From contig CAMFLK010000008.1 of NCBI GenBank assembly GCA_945957135.1, forward strand, positions 1 through 38,217: DNA of 38,217 nt, read 5' to 3'. The stretch comes from an uncultured Rhodospirillales bacterium. GTDB taxonomy: Bacteria > Pseudomonadota > Alphaproteobacteria > Acetobacterales > Acetobacteraceae. This document shows positions 1 to 8,679 of the stretch, piece by piece; position 1 is the stretch's first letter, and each line of letters starts with the position of its first letter. Position numbers and translations under genes: made by a program. The notes under the pieces are model-generated. The model ran no database searches, was not told the DNA's origin, and saw only the letters and a program-made list of their open reading frames with translations.

Positions 1-31
1 GACCTTTCCATCGCTGAGAGGCGTCGATATC

Positions 32-112
32 GCGCGCCGGGTTGGCCGGCGGCGGCGCGCCAAACAAAGACTCATGCCGGCGGCCATTCTTCATGGCCGT
101 TGGTAGGAACGT
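32..112 (+). repeat. 81-nt structured repeat, copy A
   Basis: This segment aligns without gaps to 24138-24218 read on the minus strand; I count 64 identities in 81 and nearly all differences are transitions. It contains GGCGCGCCAA, then a hairpin at 75-105 with an 11-bp stem (three G-U pairs) and the 9-nt loop ATTCTTCAT. The AGGAA that serves as ribosome-binding site for the ATG at 120 is at 105-109, immediately at the foot of the hairpin. Mobility or function is unknown; a regulatory RNA element or a non-autonomous palindromic repeat are both possible. Confidence 0.8.
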
Positions 113-119
113 GCCGGGC

Positions 120-1661
120 ATGACGGAAAACGTGCCCGGCACGCTGCTGGCGCTGCGCGGCATCACACGGCTCTATCCCGGCGTGACGGCGCTGGATGAT
201 GTGAGCCTGGAGGTGCGCGCCGGCGAGGTGCTGGGGCTGATCGGCGAGAACGGTGCCGGCAAATCGACGCTGATGAAGATTCTCGGCGGCGTGATCGCGC
301 CGAGCAAGGGCGAGATCGTCATCGACGGGCAGGCGCACGCGGCGCTGACGGTGAACGCGGCGACCCAGGCGGGCATCGCCTTCGTCCACCAGGAACTCAA
401 CCTGTTCGAGAATCTCGATGTCGCCGCCAACGTGTTCATCGGGCGGGAGGCGCTGCGCGGCGGGCCGTTGCGGCTGGTGGACGACGCGGCCCAGCACCGG
501 CGGGTGGCGCCGCTGCTGCAACGCCTCGGTGCCGATTTCGCGCCGGACGCGCCGGTGGCCGAACTCTCCATCGCCCAGCGGCAGCTGGTGGAGATCGCCA
601 AGGCGCTGTCCATCGACGCGCGCGTCATCATCATGGACGAGCCCACCTCGAGCCTGACGCTGTCGGAAACCGAACGGCTGCTGGCCATCATCGCCGGGTT
701 GCGGGCGGAGGGGGTGGCGGTCATCTACATCACCCACCGGCTCGCGGAGATCATGACCTGCGCCGACCGCGTGGTGTGCCTGCGCGACGGGCGGATGGTC
801 GGCACGCTGGCGCGGGCGGAGATGTCGCACGCGGCGATGATCCGCATGATGATCGGGCGTGACCTGAAATCGCTCTACCTGCCGCCGGCGCAGCCGCCGC
901 GCGCGGGCGGCTGCGACATCGACGCCGTGGTGACCACGGCTTTTCCCGACCGGGCCGTGAGCCTGTCGATCCGCCACGGCGAAATCCTCGGCCTCGCCGG
1001 GCTGGTCGGCTCCGGCCGCACCTCGCTCGCGCGCACGCTGTTCGGGGTGGACCGGCTGCTCGGCGGCGAAATCCGGCTGGACGGCAAGCCCGTGCGCATC
1101 GCCTCGCCGCGCGCGGCGATCGCCCAGGGGCTGTATCTGGTGCCGGAGGATCGCAAGCGCGCCGGCCTCGTGCTCGACCTGCCGATCGTCCACAACGTGA
1201 CGCTGGCGAACCTGCTGGCCTATGCGCGGTTCTGGCTGCTCGACGGCCGGGCCGAGGCGGATTCATCGTCCGTCCAGCGGCAGCGCCTGCGCATCAAGGC
1301 GCCGTCGGACGAAACGGTGGTGGCCACGCTCTCCGGCGGCAACCAGCAAAAGGTGGTGCTGGCCAAGTTCCTGTCCATGCGCCCGCGCGTGGTGATCTTC
1401 GACGAACCGACGCGCGGCATCGATGTCGGCGCCAAGAGCGAAATCTACGAGCTGATGCGCGGGCTGGCCGACAATGGCGTGGCCATCCTGATGATCTCCT
1501 CCGACATGGAGGAAGTGATCGGCGTCGCCGACCGCATCGCGGTGATGCATGAAGGACGGGTGAGCGGCCTGCTGGAGCGCGACCGGTTCAGCGAAAGCAA
1601 CGTGCTGCACCTGGCCATCGGGGAGCAGCCGGATGGGGCACGGCCGGGAGAGGCGCACTGA
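120..1661 (+). CDS. sugar ABC transporter, double ATP-binding protein (RbsA/MglA type)
   Basis: Cytoplasmic ATPase of a CUT2-class carbohydrate importer, 513 aa, a usual length for this family. It carries two nucleotide-binding domains in tandem. The first has Walker A GENGAGKST and Walker B IIMDEPTSSL. The second has the degenerate P-loop GSGRTS typical of RbsA/XylG/MglA, the signature LSGGNQQKVVLAKFL and IFDEPTRGIDVG. I chose ATG 120 because AGGAA at 105-109 precedes it and because the in-frame starts at 42 (TTG) and 93 lie in a repeat that also occurs elsewhere in noncoding DNA. Its stop overlaps the permease start by one base (TGATG), so the two are translationally coupled. The substrate cannot be read from the sequence; the binding protein is not downstream and may lie upstream of the window. 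Confidence 0.93.
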   Translation: MTENVPGTLLALRGITRLYPGVTALDDVSLEVRAGEVLGLIGENGAGKSTLMKILGGVIAPSKGEIVIDGQAHAALTVNAATQAGIAFVHQELNLFENLDVAANVFIGREALRGGPLRLVDDAAQHRRVAPLLQRLGADFAPDAPVAELSIAQRQLVEIAKALSIDARVIIMDEPTSSLTLSETERLLAIIAGLRAEGVAVIYITHRLAEIMTCADRVVCLRDGRMVGTLARAEMSHAAMIRMMIGRDLKSLYLPPAQPPRAGGCDIDAVVTTAFPDRAVSLSIRHGEILGLAGLVGSGRTSLARTLFGVDRLLGGEIRLDGKPVRIASPRAAIAQGLYLVPEDRKRAGLVLDLPIVHNVTLANLLAYARFWLLDGRAEADSSSVQRQRLRIKAPSDETVVATLSGGNQQKVVLAKFLSMRPRVVIFDEPTRGIDVGAKSEIYELMRGLADNGVAILMISSDMEEVIGVADRIAVMHEGRVSGLLERDRFSESNVLHLAIGEQPDGARPGEAH

Positions 1662-2635
1662 TGCTGGCACGCAAGGAAACCGGGCTGTTCCTGCTGATCC
1701 TGGTGATCGGCGCGGTGACGGCGGTGCTGAACCCGCTGTTCCTCTCGGCGGTGAACATCATCAACATGGCCAATCTCGTCGGCCTGTTCGGCATCTTCTC
1801 GATCGGCGTGGGCATCGTCATCATCACCGGCGGCATCGACCTCGCGGTGGGGTCGATGTTCGCGCTGCTCGGCGTGATCTTCATCCATCTGCTGACCGAT
1901 ACCGGCCTCGCCTGGCCACTGGCCGTTCTGGCGGTGATCCTTGGCGGGGTGATGCTGGGCGCGGTGCAGGGGTTTCTCGTCACCAAGGCGCGGGTGCAGC
2001 CCTTCGTGGTGACGCTGTGCGGCCTGCTGATCTATCGCGGCATGGCGCGCTACTTCACCGCCGACGGCTCGATGGGGTTCGGCTACGGCGACGATTTCGA
2101 CACGCTGTCCTGGCTCGCCTCCGGCCGCTTCCACGGCGTGCCGCACACGCTGATCCTGCTGATCGTCATCGCGCTGATCATGGCGGTGGTGCTGCACCGC
2201 TCCGTGTTCGGCCGCTACCTCTACGCGGTGGGAAAGAACGAGGAGGCCGCGCGGTTTTCCGGCATCCGCACCGGCACGGTGATCGCCGGCGCCTACATCA
2301 TTTCCGGCGGGCTCGCGGGCATCTCCACCATCCTGCTGGTGTTCTACACCAACTCCGTCGTGCCCTCCTCCTTCGGCAATTTCTACGAGCTCTACGCCAT
2401 CGCCGCGGCGGTGCTGGGCGGATGTTCGCTGCGCGGCGGCGAGGGATCGATCCTCGGCATCGTGCTGGGGCAGGTGCTGCTGCAGGTGTTGCAGAACCTG
2501 GTGAACATCCTGGGCATTCCCAGCAGCCTCAACTTCGCGGTGATGGGCACGGTGATCCTGCTGGGCGTGTTGGCCGACCAGGCCCTGCAGCAGCGGCGCA
2601 AGCTGGCGCTGATCCGCAAGGCGCAGACGGCGTGA
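1661..2635 (+). CDS. sugar ABC transporter permease (RbsC type)
   Basis: Inner-membrane permease of the same CUT2 importer, 324 aa and mostly hydrophobic, with about eight to ten predicted membrane spans. The segment GGIDLAVGSM near residues 55-65 is the hallmark of the RbsC/XylH/AraH family, and the GRYLYAVGKNEEAARFSGI segment is the cytoplasmic loop that contacts the ATPase. The start ATG overlaps the ATPase stop codon. It ends immediately before a convergent gene (stop codons at 2633-2635 and 2636-2638 abut), leaving no room for a separate terminator. The sugar transported is unknown. Confidence 0.92.
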   Translation: MLARKETGLFLLILVIGAVTAVLNPLFLSAVNIINMANLVGLFGIFSIGVGIVIITGGIDLAVGSMFALLGVIFIHLLTDTGLAWPLAVLAVILGGVMLGAVQGFLVTKARVQPFVVTLCGLLIYRGMARYFTADGSMGFGYGDDFDTLSWLASGRFHGVPHTLILLIVIALIMAVVLHRSVFGRYLYAVGKNEEAARFSGIRTGTVIAGAYIISGGLAGISTILLVFYTNSVVPSSFGNFYELYAIAAAVLGGCSLRGGEGSILGIVLGQVLLQVLQNLVNILGIPSSLNFAVMGTVILLGVLADQALQQRRKLALIRKAQTA

Positions 2636-3685
2636 TCAGTCTTCCAGCACGAGCAGGTCGCGCGCCGACAGGCTGATCTCCACCGAAGCGCCGATTTCAG
2701 GCGGCGGCGCGTCCGGCCGGTTGAACGTGTCGAGCGCGATGATCTGCCCGGCCACATCCACGCGCAGGCGGATCACCGCGCCGAGGAAATGCATCTCCGC
2801 GACACGGCCGGCCAGCACCACCTCCCGCTCCGGCGAGCGGCCGAGCGCCACCGCCTCGGGCCGCAGCGCGAGGCCCACCGCTCCGGCGGGCAAGGGCCGG
2901 CCCAACGCCACCGGCGCCCCGCCCAACTCCACCACGCCGCCGGCGGCATCGCGCACCGCCGCGTCGATCAGGTTGAGCGTGCCGACGAACTGCGCGACGA
3001 AGCGGCTGGCGGGGCGGTTGTAGATTTCGAACGGCGTTCCGGTCTGCACCGCGCGGCCCTGCTGCATCACCACGACACGGTCGGAGATCGACAGCGCCTC
3101 CTCCTGGTCGTGCGTGACGAAGATCGTGGTAATGCCCAGCTCTTTCTGGATGCGGCGGATTTCCTCGCGCAGGCTCACGCGAATGCGCGCGTCCAGCGCC
3201 GAGAGCGGCTCGTCCAGCAGCAGCACGCGCGGCCGCGCCGCCAGCGCGCGCGCCAACGCCACGCGCTGCTGCTGCCCGCCGGAGAGCTGATAGGGATAGC
3301 GCCGCGCCAGATCGGGCAGGCCGATCAGCGCCAGCATCTCCGCCACCCGCGCGGCGATCGCCGCCCGCCCCTGCCCCGCCACGCGCAGCCCGAATCCCAC
3401 GTTCTGTGCCACCGTCAGGTTCGGGAACAGCGCATAGGCCTGGAACACCATGCCGATATTGCGCCGGTTCGGCCGCAGCGCCGTGACATCCTGCCCGTCG
3501 ATGACGATGGCCCCGGCGCTCGGCGCCTCGAATCCCGCGACCATGCGCAGCACGGTGGTCTTGCCGCAGCCGGACGGGCCGAGGAACGAGACGAATTCGC
3601 CGCGCGCGACGGAGAGGTTGAAATCCGTCACCACCTGCGCCTCGGCGAAGGATTTTTCGACGTGGCGGAGTTCGAGAAACCCCAT
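2636..3685 (-). CDS. ABC transporter ATP-binding protein, PotA/spermidine-putrescine type
   Basis: Cytoplasmic ATPase, 349 aa. The nucleotide-binding domain has Walker A GPSGCGKTT, Q-loop VFQAYALFPN, signature LSGGQQQRVALARAL, Walker B VLLLDEPLSALD and the switch histidine in VTHDQEEAL. A C-terminal TOBE-type domain follows from about residue 270. This layout is that of PotA/FbpC/CysA importers. The start is the ATG at 3685, two bases after the stop of the permease at 3688, so they form one operon. The open frame continues upstream into the permease region, but that part has no homology to the family. No second permease or binding protein is adjacent, so the substrate (polyamine, iron or other) is uncertain. 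Confidence 0.9.
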   Translation of the reverse strand: MGFLELRHVEKSFAEAQVVTDFNLSVARGEFVSFLGPSGCGKTTVLRMVAGFEAPSAGAIVIDGQDVTALRPNRRNIGMVFQAYALFPNLTVAQNVGFGLRVAGQGRAAIAARVAEMLALIGLPDLARRYPYQLSGGQQQRVALARALAARPRVLLLDEPLSALDARIRVSLREEIRRIQKELGITTIFVTHDQEEALSISDRVVVMQQGRAVQTGTPFEIYNRPASRFVAQFVGTLNLIDAAVRDAAGGVVELGGAPVALGRPLPAGAVGLALRPEAVALGRSPEREVVLAGRVAEMHFLGAVIRLRVDVAGQIIALDTFNRPDAPPPEIGASVEISLSARDLLVLED

Positions 3686-3687
3686 GG

Positions 3688-4455
3688 CTAATGCCGCAGG
3701 AATCGGGAAACGAGCTGGATCATGCCCATGCACGCCCAGGTGATGGCAAAGGCGATCACCGCCAGCGCCGACGGCTCGTAGGCGCGGTTGCCGCCCATCC
3801 ACACCATATACGGCCCGAACGTGTCGAGATTCAGCAGAGCCGCGAACACGTATTCGCCGATGACGATCGCGAAGGTGAGAAACGCGCCCGACAGCACGGC
3901 GACCAGCACGTTCGGCAGGATCACCACGGCGAGAATGCGCGCCCAGCCGGCGCCGAGAATCTGCGCCGCCTCGGTCAAGGTGGCCGCGTCGATGCTGCGC
4001 AGCCCGGTATCGACGGCACGATACATGTAGGGCAGCGCCAGCGTCGCGTAGCCGAACAGCACCAGCACGTTGGTGCCCCACCAACTGCCCGTCAGCGGCA
4101 GCAGCGACGAGGTGTTGAACATCCTGATATAGCCGAACACCATCACGATCGGCGGGATCACCAGCGGCAACAGCGTGACGAATTCCACCACCGGCCGCAG
4201 CTTCGGAAGGCGCAGCCGCACCCAATACGCCGTAGGCACCACGATCAGCGCGCCGAGCACGATAGTCAGCAGCGCCAGTATCACCGAATACAAGAAGGTC
4301 TGCTGGAACCGCGGGTCCGCCAGCACCACCCGATACGCCTCGAAGCTGTATTGCCCGCGCTTCATGCGCAACGAAAACTCGAACATGCCGATCAAGGGCA
4401 ACAGGAAATACAGCGCCGCCAGCACGAACACGGCCCAGGGGAGAAGGCGTTTCAT
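3688..4455 (-). CDS. ABC transporter permease, PotC-like
   Basis: Inner-membrane permease of 255 aa with about six hydrophobic spans, close to PotC length. The cytoplasmic EAA loop is visible as EAAQILGAGWARILAVVILP, which contacts the ATPase encoded next. PotC-type importers usually also need a PotB-type permease and a periplasmic binding protein, but the next gene upstream is NAD kinase, 29 bases away. Either this permease works as a homodimer or the partners are encoded elsewhere or lost. The frame is open upstream of ATG 4455, but that extension runs antiparallel through nadK in another frame and is not protein-like. Confidence 0.88.
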   Translation of the reverse strand: MKRLLPWAVFVLAALYFLLPLIGMFEFSLRMKRGQYSFEAYRVVLADPRFQQTFLYSVILALLTIVLGALIVVPTAYWVRLRLPKLRPVVEFVTLLPLVIPPIVMVFGYIRMFNTSSLLPLTGSWWGTNVLVLFGYATLALPYMYRAVDTGLRSIDAATLTEAAQILGAGWARILAVVILPNVLVAVLSGAFLTFAIVIGEYVFAALLNLDTFGPYMVWMGGNRAYEPSALAVIAFAITWACMGMIQLVSRFLRH

Positions 4456-4484
4456 GCGGGAACCGGGGCGGCGGGGGGCATGGT

Positions 4485-5306
4485 TCAGACCGTGAACTGC
4501 TCGGCGATGATGCGCTCGGACAACCCCTGATCCGGGTCGAACAATACCGTCGCCGCCACGGTGCGGTCTTCGCGCACCGTCACGCTCAGCACGTCGCGCA
4601 CTTCGGTGAAATCCGCCACCGCGGCCACCGGGCGCTTTTCGGTCTCCAGCACGTCGAACACCACTTCGGCGGCACTGGGCAGCAGGGCGCCGCGCCAGCG
4701 GCGGGGGCGAAAGGCGCTGATCGGGGTCAACGGCAGCAGGTTTGCGGACAGCGGCACGATGGGGCCGTGGGCCGAGAGGTTGTACGCGGTGGAACCGGCG
4801 GGGGTGGAGACCAGAACGCCATCGCAGATCAGTTCCGGCAACCGCACCCGCTCGTCCACCGTGATGCGGATTTTCGCGGCCTGGCGCAGTTGGCGCAGCA
4901 GCGAGACCTCGTTGAGCGCAAGCGCCTCCTGCGGCCCGTCCGCCGTCATCGCGCGCATGCGCAACGGGTGCAGCACGGCTTCCTGGGCGCGGGCGATGCG
5001 CTGGGGCAGGTCGTCCTCGCTGAACGCGTTCATCAGGAAGCCGACCGAGCCGCAATTCATGCCATAGACCGGTACGTTGCGGCCCAGCAGGCGGTGCAGG
5101 GTTTCCAGCATGAACCCGTCACCGCCGAGCGACACGGCAATCTGCGCTTCCTCAAGCCCATGGTCGCCGTAGCGGGTAACGAGGCGGGCACGGCTGGCGG
5201 CGGCCAGCTCGGTGGGCGCGGCGACGAAGGCGAGGCGCGCGCCGAGGCCGGGATGGCCGGCGGAACGGGCCGGGGTGACAAGCGGGGGGGCGACGAGCGG
5301 GCTCAC
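4485..5306 (-). CDS. nadK: NAD kinase
   Basis: Phosphorylates NAD to NADP in the cytoplasm. The 273-aa protein has the family's GGDG motif at residues 61-64, the NE dipeptide at 132-133, and [14 protein letters not shown] starting at about 162, which binds NAD. The first 25 or so residues before LAFVAAPTE are not family-like, so the true start could lie slightly downstream of ATG 5306. It sits 18 bases after a small membrane-protein gene and 29 bases before the PotC-like permease, all on the same strand, suggesting one transcript. Confidence 0.93.
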   Translation of the reverse strand: MSPLVAPPLVTPARSAGHPGLGARLAFVAAPTELAAASRARLVTRYGDHGLEEAQIAVSLGGDGFMLETLHRLLGRNVPVYGMNCGSVGFLMNAFSEDDLPQRIARAQEAVLHPLRMRAMTADGPQEALALNEVSLLRQLRQAAKIRITVDERVRLPELICDGVLVSTPAGSTAYNLSAHGPIVPLSANLLPLTPISAFRPRRWRGALLPSAAEVVFDVLETEKRPVAAVADFTEVRDVLSVTVREDRTVAATVLFDPDQGLSERIIAEQFTV

Positions 5307-5324
5307 GCGGGCGACGGGCGGCGA

Positions 5325-5741
5325 TCAGCTCGGCCAGCCGATGCGCGGCTCGGACCGTTCGGCTTGCGGGCGGATGCCGGGCAGCGGCGGGCGCCGCGGC
5401 GTGCGGGGTTCGGGAGCGCGCAGATCGGGGCGAAAGGCTTCCTCGGCGACGGGTTCGTCGTCGTCATCCGGCGTGGGGCGCGGCCGGGGGGCGGGCCGGG
5501 CCTCAGCCTGGCGGGGCGGAATGGGCGGGCGGGCCTCCTGCTCCGGCAGCCGCAGGGACAGGGCACGGATTTCATGCTGGATTTCGTCCAGCCGGTCCTC
5601 GATGCCTTCCAGCCGGGCCTTCAGCCCCAGCACGCTGAACGGCACCGCCAGATACAGCAGCGCATAGATCAGCACCGGGATCAGCACCACCAGCGCGCCC
5701 CACCAGGGCAGCCAGTCCGGCATGGTCGGAAGCGATGTCAT
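5325..5741 (-). CDS. small membrane protein with coiled coil and proline-rich tail
   Basis: A 138-aa protein not assigned to a named family. One strong hydrophobic span (residues about 8-37, LPWWGALVVLIPVLIY region) is followed by a short amphipathic coiled-coil-like stretch (RLEGIEDRLDEIQHEI). A long acidic and proline/arginine-rich tail, probably disordered and cytoplasmic, follows. I chose ATG 5741 because the membrane segment begins soon after it; ATG 5798 would add a charged, unconvincing leader. It lies just upstream of nadK and diverges from phnW across a 112-bp gap. Confidence 0.65.
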   Translation of the reverse strand: MTSLPTMPDWLPWWGALVVLIPVLIYALLYLAVPFSVLGLKARLEGIEDRLDEIQHEIRALSLRLPEQEARPPIPPRQAEARPAPRPRPTPDDDDEPVAEEAFRPDLRAPEPRTPRRPPLPGIRPQAERSEPRIGWPS

Positions 5742-5853
5742 GGCCGGGATCATAGCAGACCCGCCGCGCAAAACCATGCGCCGTCTGGATTCCGCCACGA
5801 TGGCGTGCGATCAGCCTGTCTCCCGCGCCGAACAGATCGTCAAGGAACCGGCC

Positions 5854-6981
5854 ATGCTGTTGCTCATCCCCGGCCCCGTCTCCACCCGCCCCGAGGTGCG
5901 CGCCGCCATGGCGCAGGATTACGCGCCGTGGGACAACGAGTTCCGCCCCATCCTGGCAGAGCTGCGCGCGCGGGTGCGCGACCTGGCCGGCGGCACCGCC
6001 GAGACCCATGCCGGGCTGCCGCTGCAGGGTTGCGGCCATTTCGTCACCGAGGCGGCGATCCGCACCTTCCTGCCGCCGGGCGCCAAGCTGCTGGTGCCCG
6101 CCACCGGCGCCTATTCCGACCGGATGATCCGCCTGGCGCGCGAGGCCGGGCGGGTACCGGTGCCGTTGGCGATGGACCCGCACGCGCCAGTGAACGCGGA
6201 GGCGGTGGCGGCGGCCCTGGCGGCCGACCCCATGATCGGCCATGTCGGCCTCGTTTACAGCGAGACCGGCACCGGCGTGATCCACGACCCCGCGCCGGTG
6301 GGCGCCGTGGTGCGGGCGACCGGACGGCGGATGATTCTCGACGCCATCTCCGCCTTCGGCGCCCTGCCACTCGACGTCTCCGCCCAGCCGGAGCTGGACG
6401 CGGTGATGTTCACGTCCAACAAATGCATCGAGGGCCTGCCGGGCCTCGCCTTCGCCGTCGCGCGGATCGACCGGCTGGAGGCGAGCATGGGCCATGCCGG
6501 CAGCTGGTCGTTCGACCTCGCGGATATCTACAGCATGTCCAAGCGCACCGGCCCCGGCAGCTTCCGCTTCACCCCCGCGGCCCAGGCGGTGGTGGCGCTG
6601 CGCGTGGCGCTGGATATCTACGACGCCGAGGGCGGCCGCCCCGCGCGGCTGGCCCGCTATCTCGCCAATGCCGACGCGCTCTATGCCGGCATGCAGTCGA
6701 TCGGGCTGCATCCCTGCTTGCCGCGCGAAGTGCAAGGACCGATCGTGATGAACATCCACGCGCCCGATGATGCGGCCTGGAACCTGCAACGCTTCGTGGA
6801 CGGGCTGAAATCGCGCGGCTACCTGATCAGCAATTTCTACAACACGCCGATGCCGAGCTTTCGGGTGGGCTGCATCGGCGCGGTGACGCCGGAGGACATG
6901 CGCGGCTTCACCATCGCCGCCGACACCGTGCTGACGGAGATGGGCGTGCGCAACCGCGAAGCCTCGCGCCGCGCCGCCTAG
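5854..6981 (+). CDS. phnW: 2-aminoethylphosphonate-pyruvate transaminase
   Basis: A class V, PLP-dependent aminotransferase of 375 aa, close to the usual PhnW length. It would convert 2-aminoethylphosphonate and pyruvate to phosphonoacetaldehyde and alanine. It begins LLLIPGPVSTRP, as PhnW does, and the PLP lysine is K190 in SNKCIEGLPG. DAISAFGALP contains the aspartate that pairs with the pyridine nitrogen. ATG 5854 has AAGGAA about 8 bases upstream. No phnX or other phosphonate gene follows; instead its 3' end overlaps a convergent amidohydrolase by 4 bp. A related alanine-glyoxylate-type aminotransferase is a less likely alternative. Confidence 0.85.
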   Translation: MLLLIPGPVSTRPEVRAAMAQDYAPWDNEFRPILAELRARVRDLAGGTAETHAGLPLQGCGHFVTEAAIRTFLPPGAKLLVPATGAYSDRMIRLAREAGRVPVPLAMDPHAPVNAEAVAAALAADPMIGHVGLVYSETGTGVIHDPAPVGAVVRATGRRMILDAISAFGALPLDVSAQPELDAVMFTSNKCIEGLPGLAFAVARIDRLEASMGHAGSWSFDLADIYSMSKRTGPGSFRFTPAAQAVVALRVALDIYDAEGGRPARLARYLANADALYAGMQSIGLHPCLPREVQGPIVMNIHAPDDAAWNLQRFVDGLKSRGYLISNFYNTPMPSFRVGCIGAVTPEDMRGFTIAADTVLTEMGVRNREASRRAA

Positions 6982-8441
6982 CGCAGCGGATAGGTGGGGG
7001 GAAAGATCGTCTCCACCGGCGGATGCTTCCAGGTGCGCTCGGGATAGCGCGCCACCAGCCCATCGAACTGCGCCTGGGCGCGGGCATGCGCGGCGGCGAG
7101 GTCGAAACCCGGTAGCGCCCCGTCGCGCAGCACATGGCGGCCGGCGACGAACACGTCGCGCACGTCGCGCCCGCTGCCGGAAATCAGCAGGGTCTGGATC
7201 GGGTCGATCACCTGGCCGATGGTCGGCTGGCTGAAGTCGAACACCGCGATGTCGGCCATCGCGCCGGGTTGCAGCCGGCCGAGATCGGGGCGGGCGAGCG
7301 CATCCGCGCCGCCGATGGTGGCGGCGTCGTAGTAGTCGCCGGCCCGTACGCTGGCCGCGGTCCCCTCCATCACCCGGCACAGCATCAGCCCGGTCTGCAT
7401 GTTCAGCACCATGTCCGGCGGCCAGGTGTCGGTGCCCAGGGCGACCGGCAAGCCCATGGCCCGATACCGCGTGAAACTGTCCAGCGCCCGGCCGCCCCGC
7501 GCGGACACCAGCGGGCAATGCACGATGGCCGCGCCGGACTCACGGATGATGTCGAGGTCACGCCCCGGCCGATCCACGCCGCGCGAGCCGGACACCCAGG
7601 TGCCGTGCGGCAGCAAGGCGCGCGGCGAGAGAAAGCCCAGACTCTCCAGCCATTCCGGTGGACTCATGCCGTGCTGGCGCAGCACCAGCTCATACTCGTT
7701 GCGTGATTGGCAGCAGTGCAACCGCACCGGCACATCCAGCTCCCGCACCGCATCCGCCGTTCGCCGCAGCAATTCCGGCGTGCAGGTCTCGATGCGATCC
7801 GGGGCGAACATCGTGCGCACCAGCCCGCCTTGCGTGTTCTCATGCGCGCGGCAGAACGCGATGGCCTCCTCCAACCCAGCAAGCCCGCGCGCCTCGTCGT
7901 AAAAACACTCGATCCGCCCTTGATCGGTGATGAAGGTGTTGCCTGTCCGATAGGCGGGGCCGAGATAGACCCGCAGCCCCAACTCCCCCGCCGCCTCCGC
8001 CGCCGCGGAGAACTCGCCCACCGTCTCGCCCCATTCACGATAGAACAGCGAGGCAATCGGCGCCGCAGTGGTGATGCCATTGCGCAACAACTGCGCGAAC
8101 GCATACCGTTTCTGGAACGCCAACTCCTCCGACGAATACATCTCATACGGCCCGCGCCGCATGTAGCTCTCCGGCCAGACCCGCCCCTTCTCCCAGGGCG
8201 GCTGATTGTCGAAACCAAGAATGGTCGTATCGAGATCCGACAAGGCATCGAGGTCGACAAAGCCCGGCCCGATCAACGCCATGCCGAACGCATGACGCTC
8301 CGCCACCTCCCCCGGAAAATCGCGGCCCACGAACACGACCCGTTCGCCCTCGATCACCACCTGCCCATCGGGCACCAGCACATGCCGGCCGTTCTCGTGG
8401 CCGACCACGAAGCGGGCGGTGAGGAGAATGCGCGAGGTCAT
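6978..8441 (-). CDS. amidohydrolase/deaminase superfamily protein with altered HxH motif
   Basis: A 487-aa protein of the ATZ/TRZ-type metal-dependent amidohydrolase superfamily, probably a cytoplasmic deaminase or hydrolase of a heterocyclic substrate. Later metal-site motifs are present: LHCCQS (strand 5 His), LLPHGTWVSG (strand 6 His) and LGTDTWP (strand 8 Asp). The first motif, normally PGF(V/I)xxHxH, here reads PGFVDLDALSD, so both N-terminal metal histidines are missing. It is the last gene of a minus-strand group with a second amidohydrolase and a solute-binding protein, separated from the former by a 238-bp gap with palindromic repeats. Substrate unknown. Confidence 0.82.
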   Translation of the reverse strand: MTSRILLTARFVVGHENGRHVLVPDGQVVIEGERVVFVGRDFPGEVAERHAFGMALIGPGFVDLDALSDLDTTILGFDNQPPWEKGRVWPESYMRRGPYEMYSSEELAFQKRYAFAQLLRNGITTAAPIASLFYREWGETVGEFSAAAEAAGELGLRVYLGPAYRTGNTFITDQGRIECFYDEARGLAGLEEAIAFCRAHENTQGGLVRTMFAPDRIETCTPELLRRTADAVRELDVPVRLHCCQSRNEYELVLRQHGMSPPEWLESLGFLSPRALLPHGTWVSGSRGVDRPGRDLDIIRESGAAIVHCPLVSARGGRALDSFTRYRAMGLPVALGTDTWPPDMVLNMQTGLMLCRVMEGTAASVRAGDYYDAATIGGADALARPDLGRLQPGAMADIAVFDFSQPTIGQVIDPIQTLLISGSGRDVRDVFVAGRHVLRDGALPGFDLAAAHARAQAQFDGLVARYPERTWKHPPVETIFPPTYPLR

Positions 8442-8460
8442 TGGGGTGGGCCGAACAAGG

Positions 8461-8672
8461 AAGGAAGGCCAGGGGCGCCGCCCCTGGACCCCGCTGGGGG
8501 CAACGGCCCCCAGACCCCGCCTACCTTTCTTGGCCGAAGGCCAATCTTGCCCACGTGGCGCGAGGGTTTTGGGGCTTCGCCAAGGAAGAAAATGGGGTCT
8601 GCGGCTTGAAGCCCGCGTCGCGACCCTTGTCGCGGCATCAGGGTCCAGGGGCAGCGCCCATGGCCTTCCTTT
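8461..8672. repeat. palindromic intergenic repeat with about 30-bp inverted ends
   Basis: Between the two amidohydrolase genes, 8461-8490 is repeated in inverted orientation at 8642-8672 with a few mismatches (shared core AAGGCCA-GGGCGC-GCCCCTGGACC). Inside the left end are two hairpins: CCAGGGGC-GCC-GCCCCTGG at 8469-8487 and CTGGGGGC-AACG-GCCCCCAG at 8494-8513. The arrangement looks like a REP- or MITE-type insertion. No coding content is seen in it. Confidence 0.75.
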
Positions 8673-8679
8673 TCGCTCA

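Noticed and set aside
42-119. In-frame N-terminal extension of the sugar ATPase from TTG 42 or ATG 93
   Set aside because: The stretch is a repeat also found in noncoding DNA at 24138-24218, and a good ribosome-binding site serves ATG 120.
5572-7518. Long minus-strand frame across phnW
   Set aside because: It is a shadow of phnW and the amidohydrolase with low-complexity arginine-rich translation and no motif.
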